Below, one piece after another: positions 28,975 to 43,500 of a stretch of DNA of 64,000 nucleotides. This DNA is from Panonychus citri (Eukaryota > Arthropoda > Arachnida > Trombidiformes > Tetranychidae). Position 1 is the first letter of the stretch. Each line of letters starts with the position of its first letter. The translations under genes were made by a program, and so were the position numbers. The notes under the pieces were generated by a model. It ran no database searches, had not been told where the DNA came from, and saw nothing but the letters and a program-made list of their open reading frames with translations. The DNA is taken from the NCBI RefSeq assembly GCF_014898815.1, contig NW_026515507.1, positions 62,001-126,000 on the forward strand, read 5' to 3'.

Positions 28975-31031
28975 TCTCTTCCATTTTCTCTCTTTCTTTT
29001 TGCCTGTCTTTCAATTCGTGTTTCAATTCAGAGTAACTTGCCAATTCTTGGGTTAACCTTATTTGGCCAACACTGTAACTTACTTTCTCTTTCTTTCTCT
29101 CTTTCTTTATCATCTCTCTGTCTCTCTTTCTCTTCTATCATCATCATGATTATCTCAGCGTATTTTTATCTTGATCAATGATTTGATAATTAGAACCAAC
29201 AATTAGTTTAACTATACATTCTTTTCATATCGAAATTGATTATTTTCTTTTTTTTTCTCATCCAAACAATTAACTAATCACAATTTAATCTCACCACTTT
29301 CTACCAAATCCAATTCACTCTTACAGACCGAGAAAATCAATCTATGTTGATTACGTAAGTATCTAATTAATGGATTAAACAATTGATATAATAATGATGT
29401 TAATCGCAAATCAAAAGCTCGAGGCTTTTTTGCAAATTAGAAAACAAATCAACGAAACCAATTTAATCAAAATTCAACAGGCAAATCAGAGGAAGAATAT
29501 TAAGATTCTGAAGATGATGAGAGTGATACATAAACACCTAATTCCCTGTAAAGTGTTGCCCCAAATTGTGCGAGGCTTCAATCACTTCGAGTTAACCTAA
29601 CCTAAAATAGTAACACTCGAGAAAAAGAAACTCGAAAATAAAACAGTCTCTCTCTCTCATTTAGAATTTACAGTTATCTCTTGAACCAGAATTTCCAAGC
29701 GAAACTCAGAAATTTCGCTGTTAATTCTTAGTTAGGAACTTGAGTTCCAATTTCTCTCTCCTCTTGTTGCTCCTCCTTTCTAAGAGTAGAAAATAAGTTA
29801 AGCCAAAGTTTTTCCTCTTCTACAAAAAGACTCTATGGGCTTTTCTCCAAGAGTTTAAGGAAAGAGAGAGAGAGGAAAAAAACAAAATTCTGTTAAGGTA
29901 ACATCCTCTATCTTCATCAGTATCTTTATCCTCATCACTTCTTAATCTTAATCATCTTCTTTATTATTGGATAGACAAATACAATCTCCATCAAGTATGT
30001 CACACAGATTTAAACTCTACCATAAAGATAGAGAGATAATTGTGAAATTACAAGTTGTTAAGTACTAAAACCACTCGACAAAAGGATAAATGAAGGATAA
30101 ATTCCTTAAATTAGTATCAACAGATTAGGATAAATGTATTAAGATTAAGAGAGAAGCAAAAAAAAAATTAACTCAGATGACTTTTAATCCGAATCATTTA
30201 CATCATTCTAATGACAAAAGTCATATTGAAACAATCACATTGCAAAGTGTTTCTATTGATTCAAAGGTTGATATTGATCTGCGAAAGTATTGGTTTTATA
30301 TCGATTGTTTTTTTCTCTCTTGAACTTTTGTGTGTTTGTGTCGATATTAATATAAAAAACTAATATTCTTAACGATAGCGGTGAATCTGGTGCTGGTAAA
30401 ACTGAAAACACGAAAAAGGTAATTGCTTATTTCGCCCAAGTTGGTGCATCAAGCAAGAAGGAAGAAGCCAAAGACAAGAAAAAAGGTTCATTGGAAGATC
30501 AAATTGTCCAAACTAATCCCGTTCTTGAGGCCTACGGTAACGCTAAGACAGTTCGTAATGACAACTCTTCTCGTTTCGGTAAATTTATTCGTATTCACTT
30601 TGGTCCCATGGGAAAACTGGCTGGTGGTGATATTGAGACATGTAAGTTACAATTACTAACTGAGATAATTAGAAAATGGATCACAACCATAGAATTGAAT
30701 TAACTTTTCAATATTAAATTCTGTCAATCAGATCTATTGGAAAGGCTCGTGTCATCTCCCAACAAGCTGCTGAACGATCATACCACATCTTTTACCAAAT
30801 CATTTCCGGATCCGTTCCTGGTGTAAAAGGTAAGAGATTTATTGTTACCAATTTCAGTTCATTTCAATTATAAGATTATCATGATTTCATCGTCAAATTA
30901 TCATGAATCTATTAGGTTACGATTCACTTTTCATAGCTCATTGGAAGGATGATTAATCTCGTCGATTATCATAGAGAAATTTTTTCCAAATCGTTTTTAC
31001 CAATCGTCTTAATCCATTTTCTTATTTGATA

Positions 31032-31062
<31 letters not shown>

Positions 31063-34000
31063 CTTCTCACTCACATGGATTTAATATCTTTATCTCTCCC
31101 CTCGATATTTTGATAAATTGTCCACCGTATCGTTTTCGTATCGTTAATTAATTGATTAACAGAATTGTGTTTACTTAGTAACGATGTTACCGACTACCAT
31201 TTCGTAGCTCAGGGTAAAACTACAATTCCTGGAATGGATGATGGAGTTGAATTCAGTCTTACTGATGTGAGTTGAAAATTAAACGACAATTACAAATGAT
31301 TAAAACAATTAAGCGAAATCAAACCGATAAAGTTGATTTAAATCCGTTGACCACTTAATTAGTTATATAAAAGTTTCGAATGTGTGAAAGTAAATCAATC
31401 GAATGTCGATAAATGTCCTTTTTCCATTACACGTAGATTAATATTCTAGTTTTCGATTATTTTTCTAATAACAACTTTCCGTTTATCTGGTCATCTTGAA
31501 ATTGCTCGAAAATTGAATCGACCAAAAAATCGTAATGAACTCGCTCGAACATAAACTTATCCTGTTATCCGATTAACATATCGAACGATAATAATAATAA
31601 TCATTCTCAATCGAACTCATCCTTCCCAATCGTAGAGATTAATTTAGTTATATTAATATAACTTCGTAGTTTGATCCTTTGATAATTTGTATTTTCCAAT
31701 TTTAAATCAATAGAATTAGTTAACTAATCCATTGCAAACTCTTTCTTTATTTAACTTTTACCTGTTAATTGTCACATTATCCCATTAAATTAGAGCAATT
31801 ACTTTTGGGTAATGATGCAACCAAGTATCACTTTGTATCCCAAGGTAAAACTAAGATTGAAGGTCTTGACGATGCAGCTGAGTTTCGGGTCACTGATGTG
31901 AGTTATTAACACAATGGTCAAGATTAATTGACCAATAGTTTTTCTTACCTTAACCTTAAATTAACCAATAATTAAATCCTAAAAAAAATATACACTTCAA
32001 TCCAATCCATCAGCAATCACAATCACAATTTCAATTTAAAATCCCTTCTAAATGTGTCAACATCCCAGTGTCTTTGGTTTGCATGATAATTGTGCTGTCT
32101 AATTAACATCAATCAATAACAATCAAAATTGTTTATTGAAACTTTATTGTCTCTTCATGATTTACTAATGCAATTAAGGTCAATCTTTTTTTGCTATCGC
32201 TTATTGTACACAGAATGTAATTCAATTTTGATTGTCTTTACCAATTAAGAGGATTGACATACTAATTGTTATTTTTATTTCTATCAAATTTTATTGTTAT
32301 GATATTATTTAAATCTTAATGATGATTAGGAAGCTTTTGATGTATTGGGTTTCACTCTTGAAGAAGCACAATATTTACAAGATCACTGCATCAGTTATGC
32401 ATTTCGGTGAATTGAAATTCAAGCAAAGACCTCGAGAGGAACAAGCTGAGGCCGATGGTACCGAAGAGGGTGAACGAGTTGCTCATTTGTTGGGTCTTAA
32501 TGCCGCTGATTTGTACAAGAATCTGTGCAAACCACGAATTAAGGTCGGTAATGAGTTTGTCAACCAAGGTAAGAGTAAGGATCAAGTATCATACTCTATT
32601 GGTGCCTTGGCTAAGGCCATGTTTGATCGTCTCTTCAAATGGATGGTCAAGAAGATCAATGAAACTTTGGACACTAAGCAAAAGCGACAATATTTCATTG
32701 GTGTACTTGATATTGCCGGTTTTGAAATTTTCGAGGTAAGTTCAGTTTAAATCGATAAAACTTATTATTATTAATTATCATTCTATTAAATTTATCAACA
32801 AATTTGGGATAAAAAAAAGTAATATATAAGTTGATTACAGTTAATTGGATACACATAATTACAATTAGCAACTCATTCAGATCAATGGTCAAGTGAAACA
32901 GTAAAAGATAATCAATTGATCAAAAGAAAATCCAATGATAATCAATTTCTCATTAACAACATTTAATTTCAACCAATTTAGCTAACAATTAATATACTCC
33001 AATTGTAGTAAACTTAACAATTAATTACTTGAATCTATCTAACGGTTAACTGATTTTACTTTTAGAATTTTAATTTTCACTATTCTAATAATATTTTCTT
33101 ATCCATTACCTTCATATACTCACCATTGGGGGAATTGATTCTTGATTGATTGATTATTTATTTTTAATCATGTTGACATGAAAATAGTTCAATAGTTTTG
33201 AGCAACTTTGTATCAACTTTACCAATGAGAAACTTCAACAATTTTTCAATCATCATATGTTTGTCCTCGAACAAGAAGAGTACAAACGGGAAGGAATTGA
33301 ATGGGAATGGGTTGACTTTGGAATGGATCTACAAGCGTGTATTGATCTTATCGAAAAGGTAAAGAAAATGTTCAACAATCACTAATTTGTCTTTTTTTCT
33401 CTCTCTCTCTCTTTTCGCTATTTCATCGTATATAAACTTCCGCTTCCGTTTCACTTGCGCTTCAATTTCATCTACGAATTCATGGTTTCATCATCATTCT
33501 GTTTCCATGAAAACAAATATATTCATTCATATATATTTATATGTCCCAATCGTTGAATGTTTTATATATATGTGCGTTAATTTCCGTTTAATTAACTACG
33601 ATCCCGTTGATCGTTTATCCTAATTTCATATATATATCGCTGTACATATCTATCTGTACAATTATCGTGGTAATAGTTTAATGGGTTCGAGCAAATTTGT
33701 ATTAACTTTACAAATGAGAAACTTCAACAATTTTTCAACCATCACATGTTCGTCCTCGAACAAGAAGAATATAAGAGAGAAGGTATTGATTGGGAATTCA
33801 TCGATTTTGGTATGGACTTGCAAGCTTGTATTGAGCTTATCGAGAAGGTAAAACATACGAACAATAGAAAATCCATTCGAGCACAATTAGTGTGCGAAAA
33901 GTTTAATTCTAAAATTTGGACGATGTTTACCAACGAAAATCCTTAGATTCTTAGAAATCACATGCCTGCACCATTTAGAGAAACAAAAAATTCACGAATT

Positions 34001-37000
34001 ATTCCTTAGCGTAAATGAAATAATTCTAGTCGATTCCTTTTTTCCATTTACAAATATTACCACAAATTCAATTACCGTTTTCGAAACATCCTCATAAAAG
34101 TAATAATATGCTAATCGAAATGCGTTTCATACTCGACATTAACATAGACCATCATCGTTTTTATACTAATCCCATCATCGCACTTTCACCGTAACCATTT
34201 CATATTCATGAGCGTCTCATGAGCGTTGAATTATCGTTCGTGAGATATTTTGTATTGATTCATTTGGGATTTATTAATCTTTTTGTTCTCTTTTTCCCCT
34301 CAAACAACCAATTGAATATCGATAAAAAAAATAGCCTATGGGTATTCTTTCAATTTTAGAGGAAGAGAGTATGTTCCCTAAGGCTAGTGACAAGACTTTC
34401 TTGGATAAACTCAACACCAATCATCTTGGTAAATCACCAAACTTCCAGAAGCCCAAACCACCAAAACCAGGTCAAGCTGAGGCTCATTTCGCTTTGGTCC
34501 ATTATGCTGGAACTGTACCTTACAATATCAGTGGATGGCTTGAGAAAAATAAGGATCCTCTTAACGATTGTGTCGTTGATCAATTGAAACATGGTTCTAA
34601 TGCTCTTTTGGTAGAGATTTTCTCTGATCATCCTGGTCTTGGTGCCGATGATTCAACTGCCGCTAAAGGTGCTGGTGGTAAAGCCGGTGGTGGACGTAAG
34701 AAGGGTTCTGGTTTCAAACTGTATCTGGTTTATACAGGGTAAGCAATTTTATCTACTCATTTCTTACATCTTTTCTGTCGCAATGATAACTATTTTTTTC
34801 ACTCACAGAAACACAAAATTATTCAATAGTTTACTCTCATAGACTCACATTGAGAAAGTTCTGATACAATTTATCAACTATTGTTAGATCATTTTGAATA
34901 TTTTGACCTTAACTGTTGTCAAACTTTTTTACAGGAACAACTTAATAAGCTGATGACTACCTTAAGATCAACCCAACCTCATTTTATCCGGTGTATCATT
35001 CCCAATGAAACTAAAACTCCAGGTACATTTAGATGACCTTTTTTACCTTTACACTTCCCTTTTATCAAAATTTCGAGAAAACTATTTCCGTCTCCTATTA
35101 GGAACCTCGTCTCTTTGTACCGCCGTTAACTTATTATATTCAAAAAGAGCCCAGGGTATAATTACTTTAATAGACAACGATCGAAATTAAATTAATCATA
35201 TCGTATAAGAAAACTTTATTATTCTTGCGACAAACTAATGCGACATTAATTTTCGATAAATTTTACCGTTAAATCTAAATGAATTTACTAACCTCGAACT
35301 GTTTGAACTCGAATTTTTTTCTTCTCATATTTATCTTCGTCACCTATCGTCGTAATCCGTTGATATATAATAACTTTTTCTCGAACTCGTGATACAAATA
35401 ATCAGGAACAATTGAAAAGCTTATGACTACCTTGAAATCGACTCACCCTCATTTCATTCGATGTATTATTCCTAACGAATTGAAGAAACCAGGTAAACAT
35501 TTAACTCGAAACAAATTCCGTCAATTTGTTGTACCAATATATTCCCACATTATCCATTTTACGTCTTATTGCATGTTGAAAATTACGACCATTTTCACAA
35601 TCGATCCAATCCAATTTACGAACAATTTAATAGAAAATTTCCTTTACGAATCCGATACCTAAACCTCCGTATTCACGCAAAATACCGAAAATAGCCCGAT
35701 ACTCAACCACTCGAACAAATGACGAAACCCTCGAAACGAAACCCCAACACGAAATTATCCATTTTCTTATTCGTTTCCTTACTCGCTCGCTTTTTTCTCC
35801 AACGAAATCCAAATTTACACCTGACCCATTTTCCTATCAATTACTGATTCAGATAATTTCACAAATCAAACTCTTTCCTCGCAGGTTTCATTGATGCTCA
35901 TCTTGTTATGCACCAGTTGACCTGTAACGGTGTACTTGAAGGTATTCGTATTTGTCGAAAAGGTTTCCCCAACAGGATGAGTTACCCTGACTTCAAACAA
36001 CGGTAAGTGAATAAATAATCCATAATCTTAATCAATATGACGATCATCGGATATAACGAATCTTTTAACTGTCGAGTTAAAATTTAAATATTCACGAACT
36101 AAACTAAGAAGACTTAGCCAGATGAATAAGCGACAATTGATACTAAAAATATTCGAAATGTTCAAGATAGTTATTAGAAAGTTGTCATTATAAGTCGAGT
36201 CCTTTTAAGACGTTATATTGAAGATTTTTTTCGAAAGTTCGAAAATTTTACATCGATTCTAATCGATGAATAATGTTGATAATATTATTCGATACCATTA
36301 CTGACGATTAATTTTCTCTACAATTACTCTTGTTCGAATATATAATTTTACCAAACGAAAATGAAATAGTTATACCATCTTGGCTCCTACTGCAGTACCT
36401 AAGGGTTTCGTTGACGCTAAGCAAGTTGCCGATAAAGTAACTGCAGCTATTCAACTCGAACCTGAAAACTTCCGATTGGGACACACCAAGGCACGTATTG
36501 TTTTTTTCTCGAACAGAAAAACATTCTCAAAACTGAAAACACTTGAATCGTTTTGCAAAACGTGTAAAACTTATCGTCATATCGAATATCAAACAATTAT
36601 TACTATTTTACCAAAATCGAAATTCACTAAATCGAAAAGTCAAATTACTCCCCAATAGATAATAATAACGCTTAGTCTATTCCGTTCTCTAGTATTATCC
36701 ATAATTGTCGCCTAAAACTAACGTACCAACTGAAAAACTTTTAAAAACTTACGAACCAAACTCGATGCTCGAACATGATTTAAACCAAACTTCCCTGTAT
36801 TCCAATGTAAACATTGAAACCTGAAACTTTTCCTTAGTTGATTATGATTAGATTTTAATTGACTTTCCTATCTGCACTTTGGCACTTCCTGTCAACCATT
36901 TCTCCACCCTGTAGATATGCTATTCTTGCTGCAACTGAATTACCCAAGGGATTTATTGATGCAAAAATTGCAACAGATAAAATTCTGAAACACATTAATC

Positions 37001-40000
37001 TAGATCAAGCTGAATACCGATTCGGAAACACTAAGGTATATAATTGAATACAATTTAAATCTATTGTATGATTATCTCAATGATGGATTCAAGTTTATAT
37101 CAAGATGAATGTGAATATCATATTTTCATGAGATTAACTGTTAATCTATCCAAGAAGTTGAGCCAAAAACAAACCAGCAACAATTAGCATCTAATTGATT
37201 TTGGACTTTTAATCTCATGATAATTTCATCTCAATATGCAAAATGATTTAAATGTTTTCATCACCTTTTCATATGTTTCTCAATTTCTCATCTCTTATTA
37301 TACATGAGAGAAATTGAATTCATACAGAAAAATGTTCATCACGATCGCTCTGATTAGCAGAAAATATTTAACTTTACTTTTCTCTCTTTTTCTTCCTTAT
37401 AATCTATTCCTAATCCTCCATCATCATCATGATTCTCAATCTATCTTTATCCAACTATCTTTTCTGTCTGTCAACCAAAAATCTATACATTAACGAACTG
37501 ATCATTCTGATGGAAAATTTTGCTGAAAAAATTTCATATATTCTAACCTGAAATCCAACCTTTCTTGGCAATATAAATCCTCCCTCTTCCCCATGTTAAT
37601 ATTCATGGTGACAAACAAATTTTTTCACCGAAAAAAAAACTGTTAATCATTGGACCCTCTTTTCAACCCAAAATAACAAACATTTATAAATACTAATCCA
37701 ACTTGATCCTAATCTGTTTGCTTGAAATGTTGAATCTTTTTCTGGTCTGCATCCTGATCCCACCTCCTGATCCATAATGATGAATGGCCGCCCCTCTAAC
37801 CAACGCCTATTATTACCGTTACTTCATCTTTTCCTCTCTCTCTCTCTCTCTCTCTCTTTCACTAATTAACATGTTTGTACGTGTCTCCCTTTCAATCCAT
37901 TACCACCTTCATCTTTTTCTCCCTCACTCTCTCTTTCTTTCTCCATCTTCCCACCCTCTTCTACCTTATCCATGGGCTTTTTTTTCCCTTTACTCCACCC
38001 ACTCTGTCAATAGATCTTCTTCCGAGCCGGTATTTTGGGTCGTCTCGAGGAGATGAGAGATGAGAGGTTAAGTAAAATCATTACATGGCTTCAGGCTTGG
38101 TGTCGATGGTGGTTTGTTAAGAAGACCTTCAAACGATTACAAGAACAACGAATTGCTTTACTTGTTATCCAAAGGAATCTACGTAAATTCTTAACTCTAC
38201 GAAATTGGCTCTGGTGGAAATTGTATTCTAAGGTTAAGCCTTTGTTGACCATGGCTAAGGTTGAAGACGAAATCAAAGCCTTAGAAGATAAATTGAAGAA
38301 GGAGACTGAAGAAAAGGAGAAAGAAGCCAAACTTCGTAAAGAACTTGAAGTTCAAAATGTTAAACTTTTACAAGAAAAGAATGACCTTTTCCTTCAATTG
38401 GAATCCGAACGATCTGGTGCTGGTGATGTCGAGGAACGACTTCAAAAGACAATGTCCCAAAAACACGATTTGGAAGGACAATTACAGGTAATTACAAACA
38501 ATATTCTTTAATCTCCCTGTGAAATCCTATTCCAAATCCAAGTGTCCAAATCATCATTTAATCAACGAATCAAACATCAACAAGTGATATTACCTTTCTT
38601 AATTGGTGAATAGTTGACAATGAAAACTCAATTGTTCTTGTGGATAACCAAAGTGTTTACCTTTTTATTATTGTGTCACCTTTTGAATTTTTCATCTTAT
38701 TAATTTGCTGAGATAATCTTTCAATGTTTAATCCTTTTTTAATTTTTCGTGTGTGTATTTGTGTTTCTATCACTTTTTCCTCATGCTCATAGGAATTACA
38801 AGATCGATTATCTCACGAGGAAGATTCTCATGCCCAGTTATCTGGTACAAAGAAAAAGTTGGAAACTGATATCGCCCATTTGAAGAAAGAGATTGAAGAT
38901 CTTGAACTTTCTCTTCAAAAGGCTGAACAAGATAAAGCCACCAAAGATCACCAAATTCGTAACCTTAACGATGAGATCGCTCATCAAGATGAGATGATCA
39001 ACAAATTGAACAAGGAAAAGAAACATCTTCAAGAATCTGTTCAGAAAACTTCTGAAGATTTACAAGGTGCCGAAGATAAGATTAACCATCTCAATAAGGT
39101 TAAGGCTAAATTAGAGCAAACCTTAGATGAGTTGGAAGATAATCTTGAAAGGGAGAAGAAACTTCGAGCTGATGTTGAGAAGAACAAACGAAAGATTGAA
39201 TCTGACCTTAAATTAGCTCAAGAAGCCGTTGCCGATTTAGAGAAGAACAAGAAAGAATTAGAAGGAGCCGTTCAACGAAAGGAAAAGGAAATGGCCACAT
39301 TATCCGCTAAACTCGAAGATGAACAATCCTTAGTCGCTAAACTTCAAAAACAACAGAAAGAAATTCAGGTAAGCCATGGAAAAAAGTTTTGTTTCGAATA
39401 TCGAACTAAATTTGAACACATTCGATTTGCTAGAGAAAAGGAAACGTTTGAATTTTCTTACTGTTTCCGGTAACATTTGAATACCATGAATCAAAGCGAA
39501 ATTGTAAACAAACTGGAAAAGAATTTTTTTTTCTCTCTATTTTTCCAAGTTATTTTCTAAACTTTATGGACCAGTTCCAAATTGATTCTAATCTCTTTCA
39601 TGATGATGATTGAGACGAAATATTTCTCAATCAACAGCTTAAAGTTACACAGAATTTGATTGAATTCTTACTGGAAATAGATTATAACCTTTGAATAGAA
39701 TTACAAAAAAGAAACTGCTACAATTAAGATTGTAGAAAATAAGAAAATGGTTCGAATTTTTCTCTACACCTTTGAAAATGTTACAAAGCGATCAAAAATT
39801 TCCAGACTTTGATGAATTTCTCCATGATCATGAAACATCATGAAGAAAAAAGTTCCAACTGAAGTGAAGTGTTTCTTTTTTTACCAGGTAACAGAAATTA
39901 GATGTTGACTATCAACAGAAATTGATACTAATCTGAAAGATCATCTTTTTCCAGTCTAATGATGAAAAAGATCATGACACCAGAACTTTTCATATTATCG

Positions 40001-40540
40001 TTTCATTTATTTTCGTTTCAACATTTAGTAGCAAAAGAAAAGTTATCATTCGAATGAGAGAATTAGGGAAGAAAAATTGTTTTTCTCCTGGAAAAAAAGA
40101 AAAGAGAAAAAGCCAAGCCTAATAGTTGATGTTCCTCATGAATTTACTTCGCTATATTTAGTTACATGAATTTCTTAGAGAAAAAGACAGAAGAGGAAAG
40201 AAAAAAGGAAACTGATATTCCTTGAATATGAATGATGATGATGATATCCCAACATGGATATAATATTAATCCATGCAACACTCATGCTCCAAGTTTTACC
40301 TTTTACCACTTGATGCTTATTTTATCCTCCCTGTTGATCATTGATACTCAGAGAGTGGGTGGAGTGTCTTGATTACCTTTCACTCTTATAGAATCTCAAT
40401 CCTCCTTCCCAATCAACACACTTGCAATCGTTTACCCTCCTCCTGTTTACCTTTACGCAGATATTTTTGTCATCATCTCGCAAGAAAATAACTGTAAGAT
40501 TGATATGATTTTCTTATTGGTTCTCCTTCATCTACTATTT

Positions 40541-40575
<35 letters not shown>

Positions 40576-43500
40576 CTCTTTCATTTTCTATTTGAGGCTC
40601 TTCTTAGAATAAACTTTTCCCTCTACTACTAGTGAATTAGTTCAATAGATGAACCCAAAGACTTGTCACTGAATTTCAATCATCGAAATCACCAGAATTC
40701 ATGAGCTGCTGCCTTCTTTTCATCACATTCCCTTGAACAGTTTTCTCTCATCTTCACTATTGAATAACATCTTCAAGTATCAGTTTCTATTCTTTGTTTA
40801 CCTTTTACTTGAAAGTGTAACTTAATCACATTGAACTTTATCGAACTTGTGAATCAATTGAACGAACGAAATTATCGTAATAGTTTTCCATTTTCTTTTG
40901 AAACTTTTTCTTTCGCAAGTTTAACTTTTATTTTTGACTTTGTTATCAACAACAACAAAAAAAAATGGATTCGAATCTTGAATTTGAAGATAATTTTCAA
41001 GTAACTGAACCTTCAGACTCTCCTGATCCAATATCAGAGGTCACTTTTTCTCGACCTCCAACTTTAATTCGACACGGATCTGGTAGTGGAATATTGATAC
41101 AACAGTTAAGTTCTGAAGAGCCCAATTCACCTCCAGCATTCTCAGTTAGTCCAATTGGTAAACATCATAGTCCTTATCAAGATTCTAGTCCAACACTATC
41201 GGAGAGTAACGATCATCATCAACCAACTTCATCTACTGAACTTCCTTAACTGCCCCTCAAGGTCAATTCTTGGATCCTAAAACTCATTACCCATACTCAC
41301 AAAAGGCTCCATACATGTCACCAAATCCTTCGTTGAGCTTTGAAAGTAAACGAGTAGTTCGACAAGCTCAAGAGCCAATGTACAATGCATCACCTCGAGT
41401 TGCTCACTTTCTTTATGAAGTAATGTTTTATTACAATTGTGCTTTTATTCAACAATTTATATATTGTTACAATTATTTCACTTCGAATGTGTCCAAATGA
41501 TCAATCAGTTTTTTTTTATCCATTCAGTTACAAGAAAAGAAACATCAATCAATATCTAACAACGATCTTTCTTATTCTATTCTACTCTAGTCACGAATTG
41601 AAGAGCTTGAAGAGGAGCTTGAAGCTGAACGACAAGCTCGAGCTAAGGCTGAAAACAACGAGCTGATTTAGCCCGAGAGATTGAAGAGTTATCTGAACGT
41701 CTCGAAGAGGCCGGAGGAGCAACAACCTCACAAATTGAACTTAACAAGAGACGTGAAGCTGAGCTTGCTAAGCTTAGACGCGATCTTGAAGAGTCAAACC
41801 TTCAACATGAACAAGCCATGGCTGCCCTTAGAAAGAAACACAATGATGCTGTAGCTGAACTTTCAGAACAGCTCGACAATGTAGTCAAGATAAAGGCCAA
41901 GTAAGTTTCCAATCAATTTGATTTCCAAAAATTGCTACAAAAAAATATAACTAACACAATATCTAATCCACTTTAATATGCTGCAAGAGATGATCCAGTT
42001 TACCTTGATTAACACTAACTATTAATCAACTTGATCCAACTAAAGTTATCCCAACGTTTTTAACAATCAATAAATTCCAGTTAATTTTCCGAGGTAACAA
42101 TTAGTGATAATCACTGATAACTATTGATTTCCGATGCTTATAATCTGATCTCTCAATTTGATTGAACTTGTCTTTTGCTTTTGCTTTTCAATTTGCTATT
42201 CAATTGCTTTGCTGCTATACGAAATTGCTTTTGGCTTAAATTACCTAAATTGTGTACGATCGTTACAATTAATTAAGGATCGAGAAAGAGAAACAACAAA
42301 TGAAGGGTGAACTTGATGACATGAAGACAGGAATGGATCATGTCGCTAAAGATAAGGTAACATAACGATGGAAAAGTAGACAATTTTTGGCTTAGATTAT
42401 CATGTATACAAAATTCATTTCCATTCTCAGAGAAAATATAATGATAATTATCGTTAAGAGAATTGATTTGAAATTCTTGTATAAATATTAGTTCAATGGA
42501 ATTGATTGTTCATGATAATTTAACCATAATTGAATTTTTCTTTCCTCAATATTTCACCTTCCTTATCCATCCGACCAAAGAAATTGATGAATGGGTATAA
42601 ATACTTTTCTCTTTCTCCGAAAATCATGATGATGATTAAATCAATCAATCAATTCTGCTTCAATATTAAATGAGACTACGATCTCAATATGGCTGCTTGA
42701 CTTGTTTTTCCCTTCGCTACAATGAAAATACTAAAATGAGCTTATTGAAGACGCAAATAGACTTGTGCTTATTTCTGCTTATTGGTGTTGCTTTTTTGCC
42801 AATGATTATTATTTGTGGTATAATTATGATTACGAGGTAGAAAAATGATATTCACAGTCGATTCCATATTCTTTTTTATTTCTTGTGCTCAATTTTTACT
42901 AATCTGATCAACTATTCAGATTAGAGAAGGAGAGAGCAACTTTAGCCGCTGAGAATCAAGATCTTCAAGCCGTTGTTGACAATTCCACTAAGAACCAGGT
43001 ACAGTTTTTTTTCCTTCTTTTCAATTGTGGTGATCGTTTCAATGCTCGAAATTGGTGGATTACGAATCACTTGGAATTGAAATTCTACAGAAAATAGGAA
43101 TATAAAAAAGAACCATTCATCTAGAAATTCATCTCACACTCTCTTTGATACTCTTTTTTTTCATATTCTTTTTCCATTCAACTTATGCTAATTTAACTTT
43201 TTCTTTCTTTTTCGAATTTTTTTTATGCTATTAATCAGGCCAATCTTGAGAAACAGAATAAACAAATAGAAATGCAATTAGGTGAATTACAGCACAAGAT
43301 TGACGAACAGAACCGAACATTAGGAGATTTCGATGCTTCCAAGAAGAAACTCGCCGTCGAAAATGGTGAATTACAACGACAATTGGAAGAAGCCGAATCA
43401 CAGGTTAACCAACTTGGTAAATTGAAGGCATCACTCCAATCACAACTCGAAGAAGCCAAGAGAACTGCCGATGAAGAAAGTAGAGTAAGTATTGTTCGAA

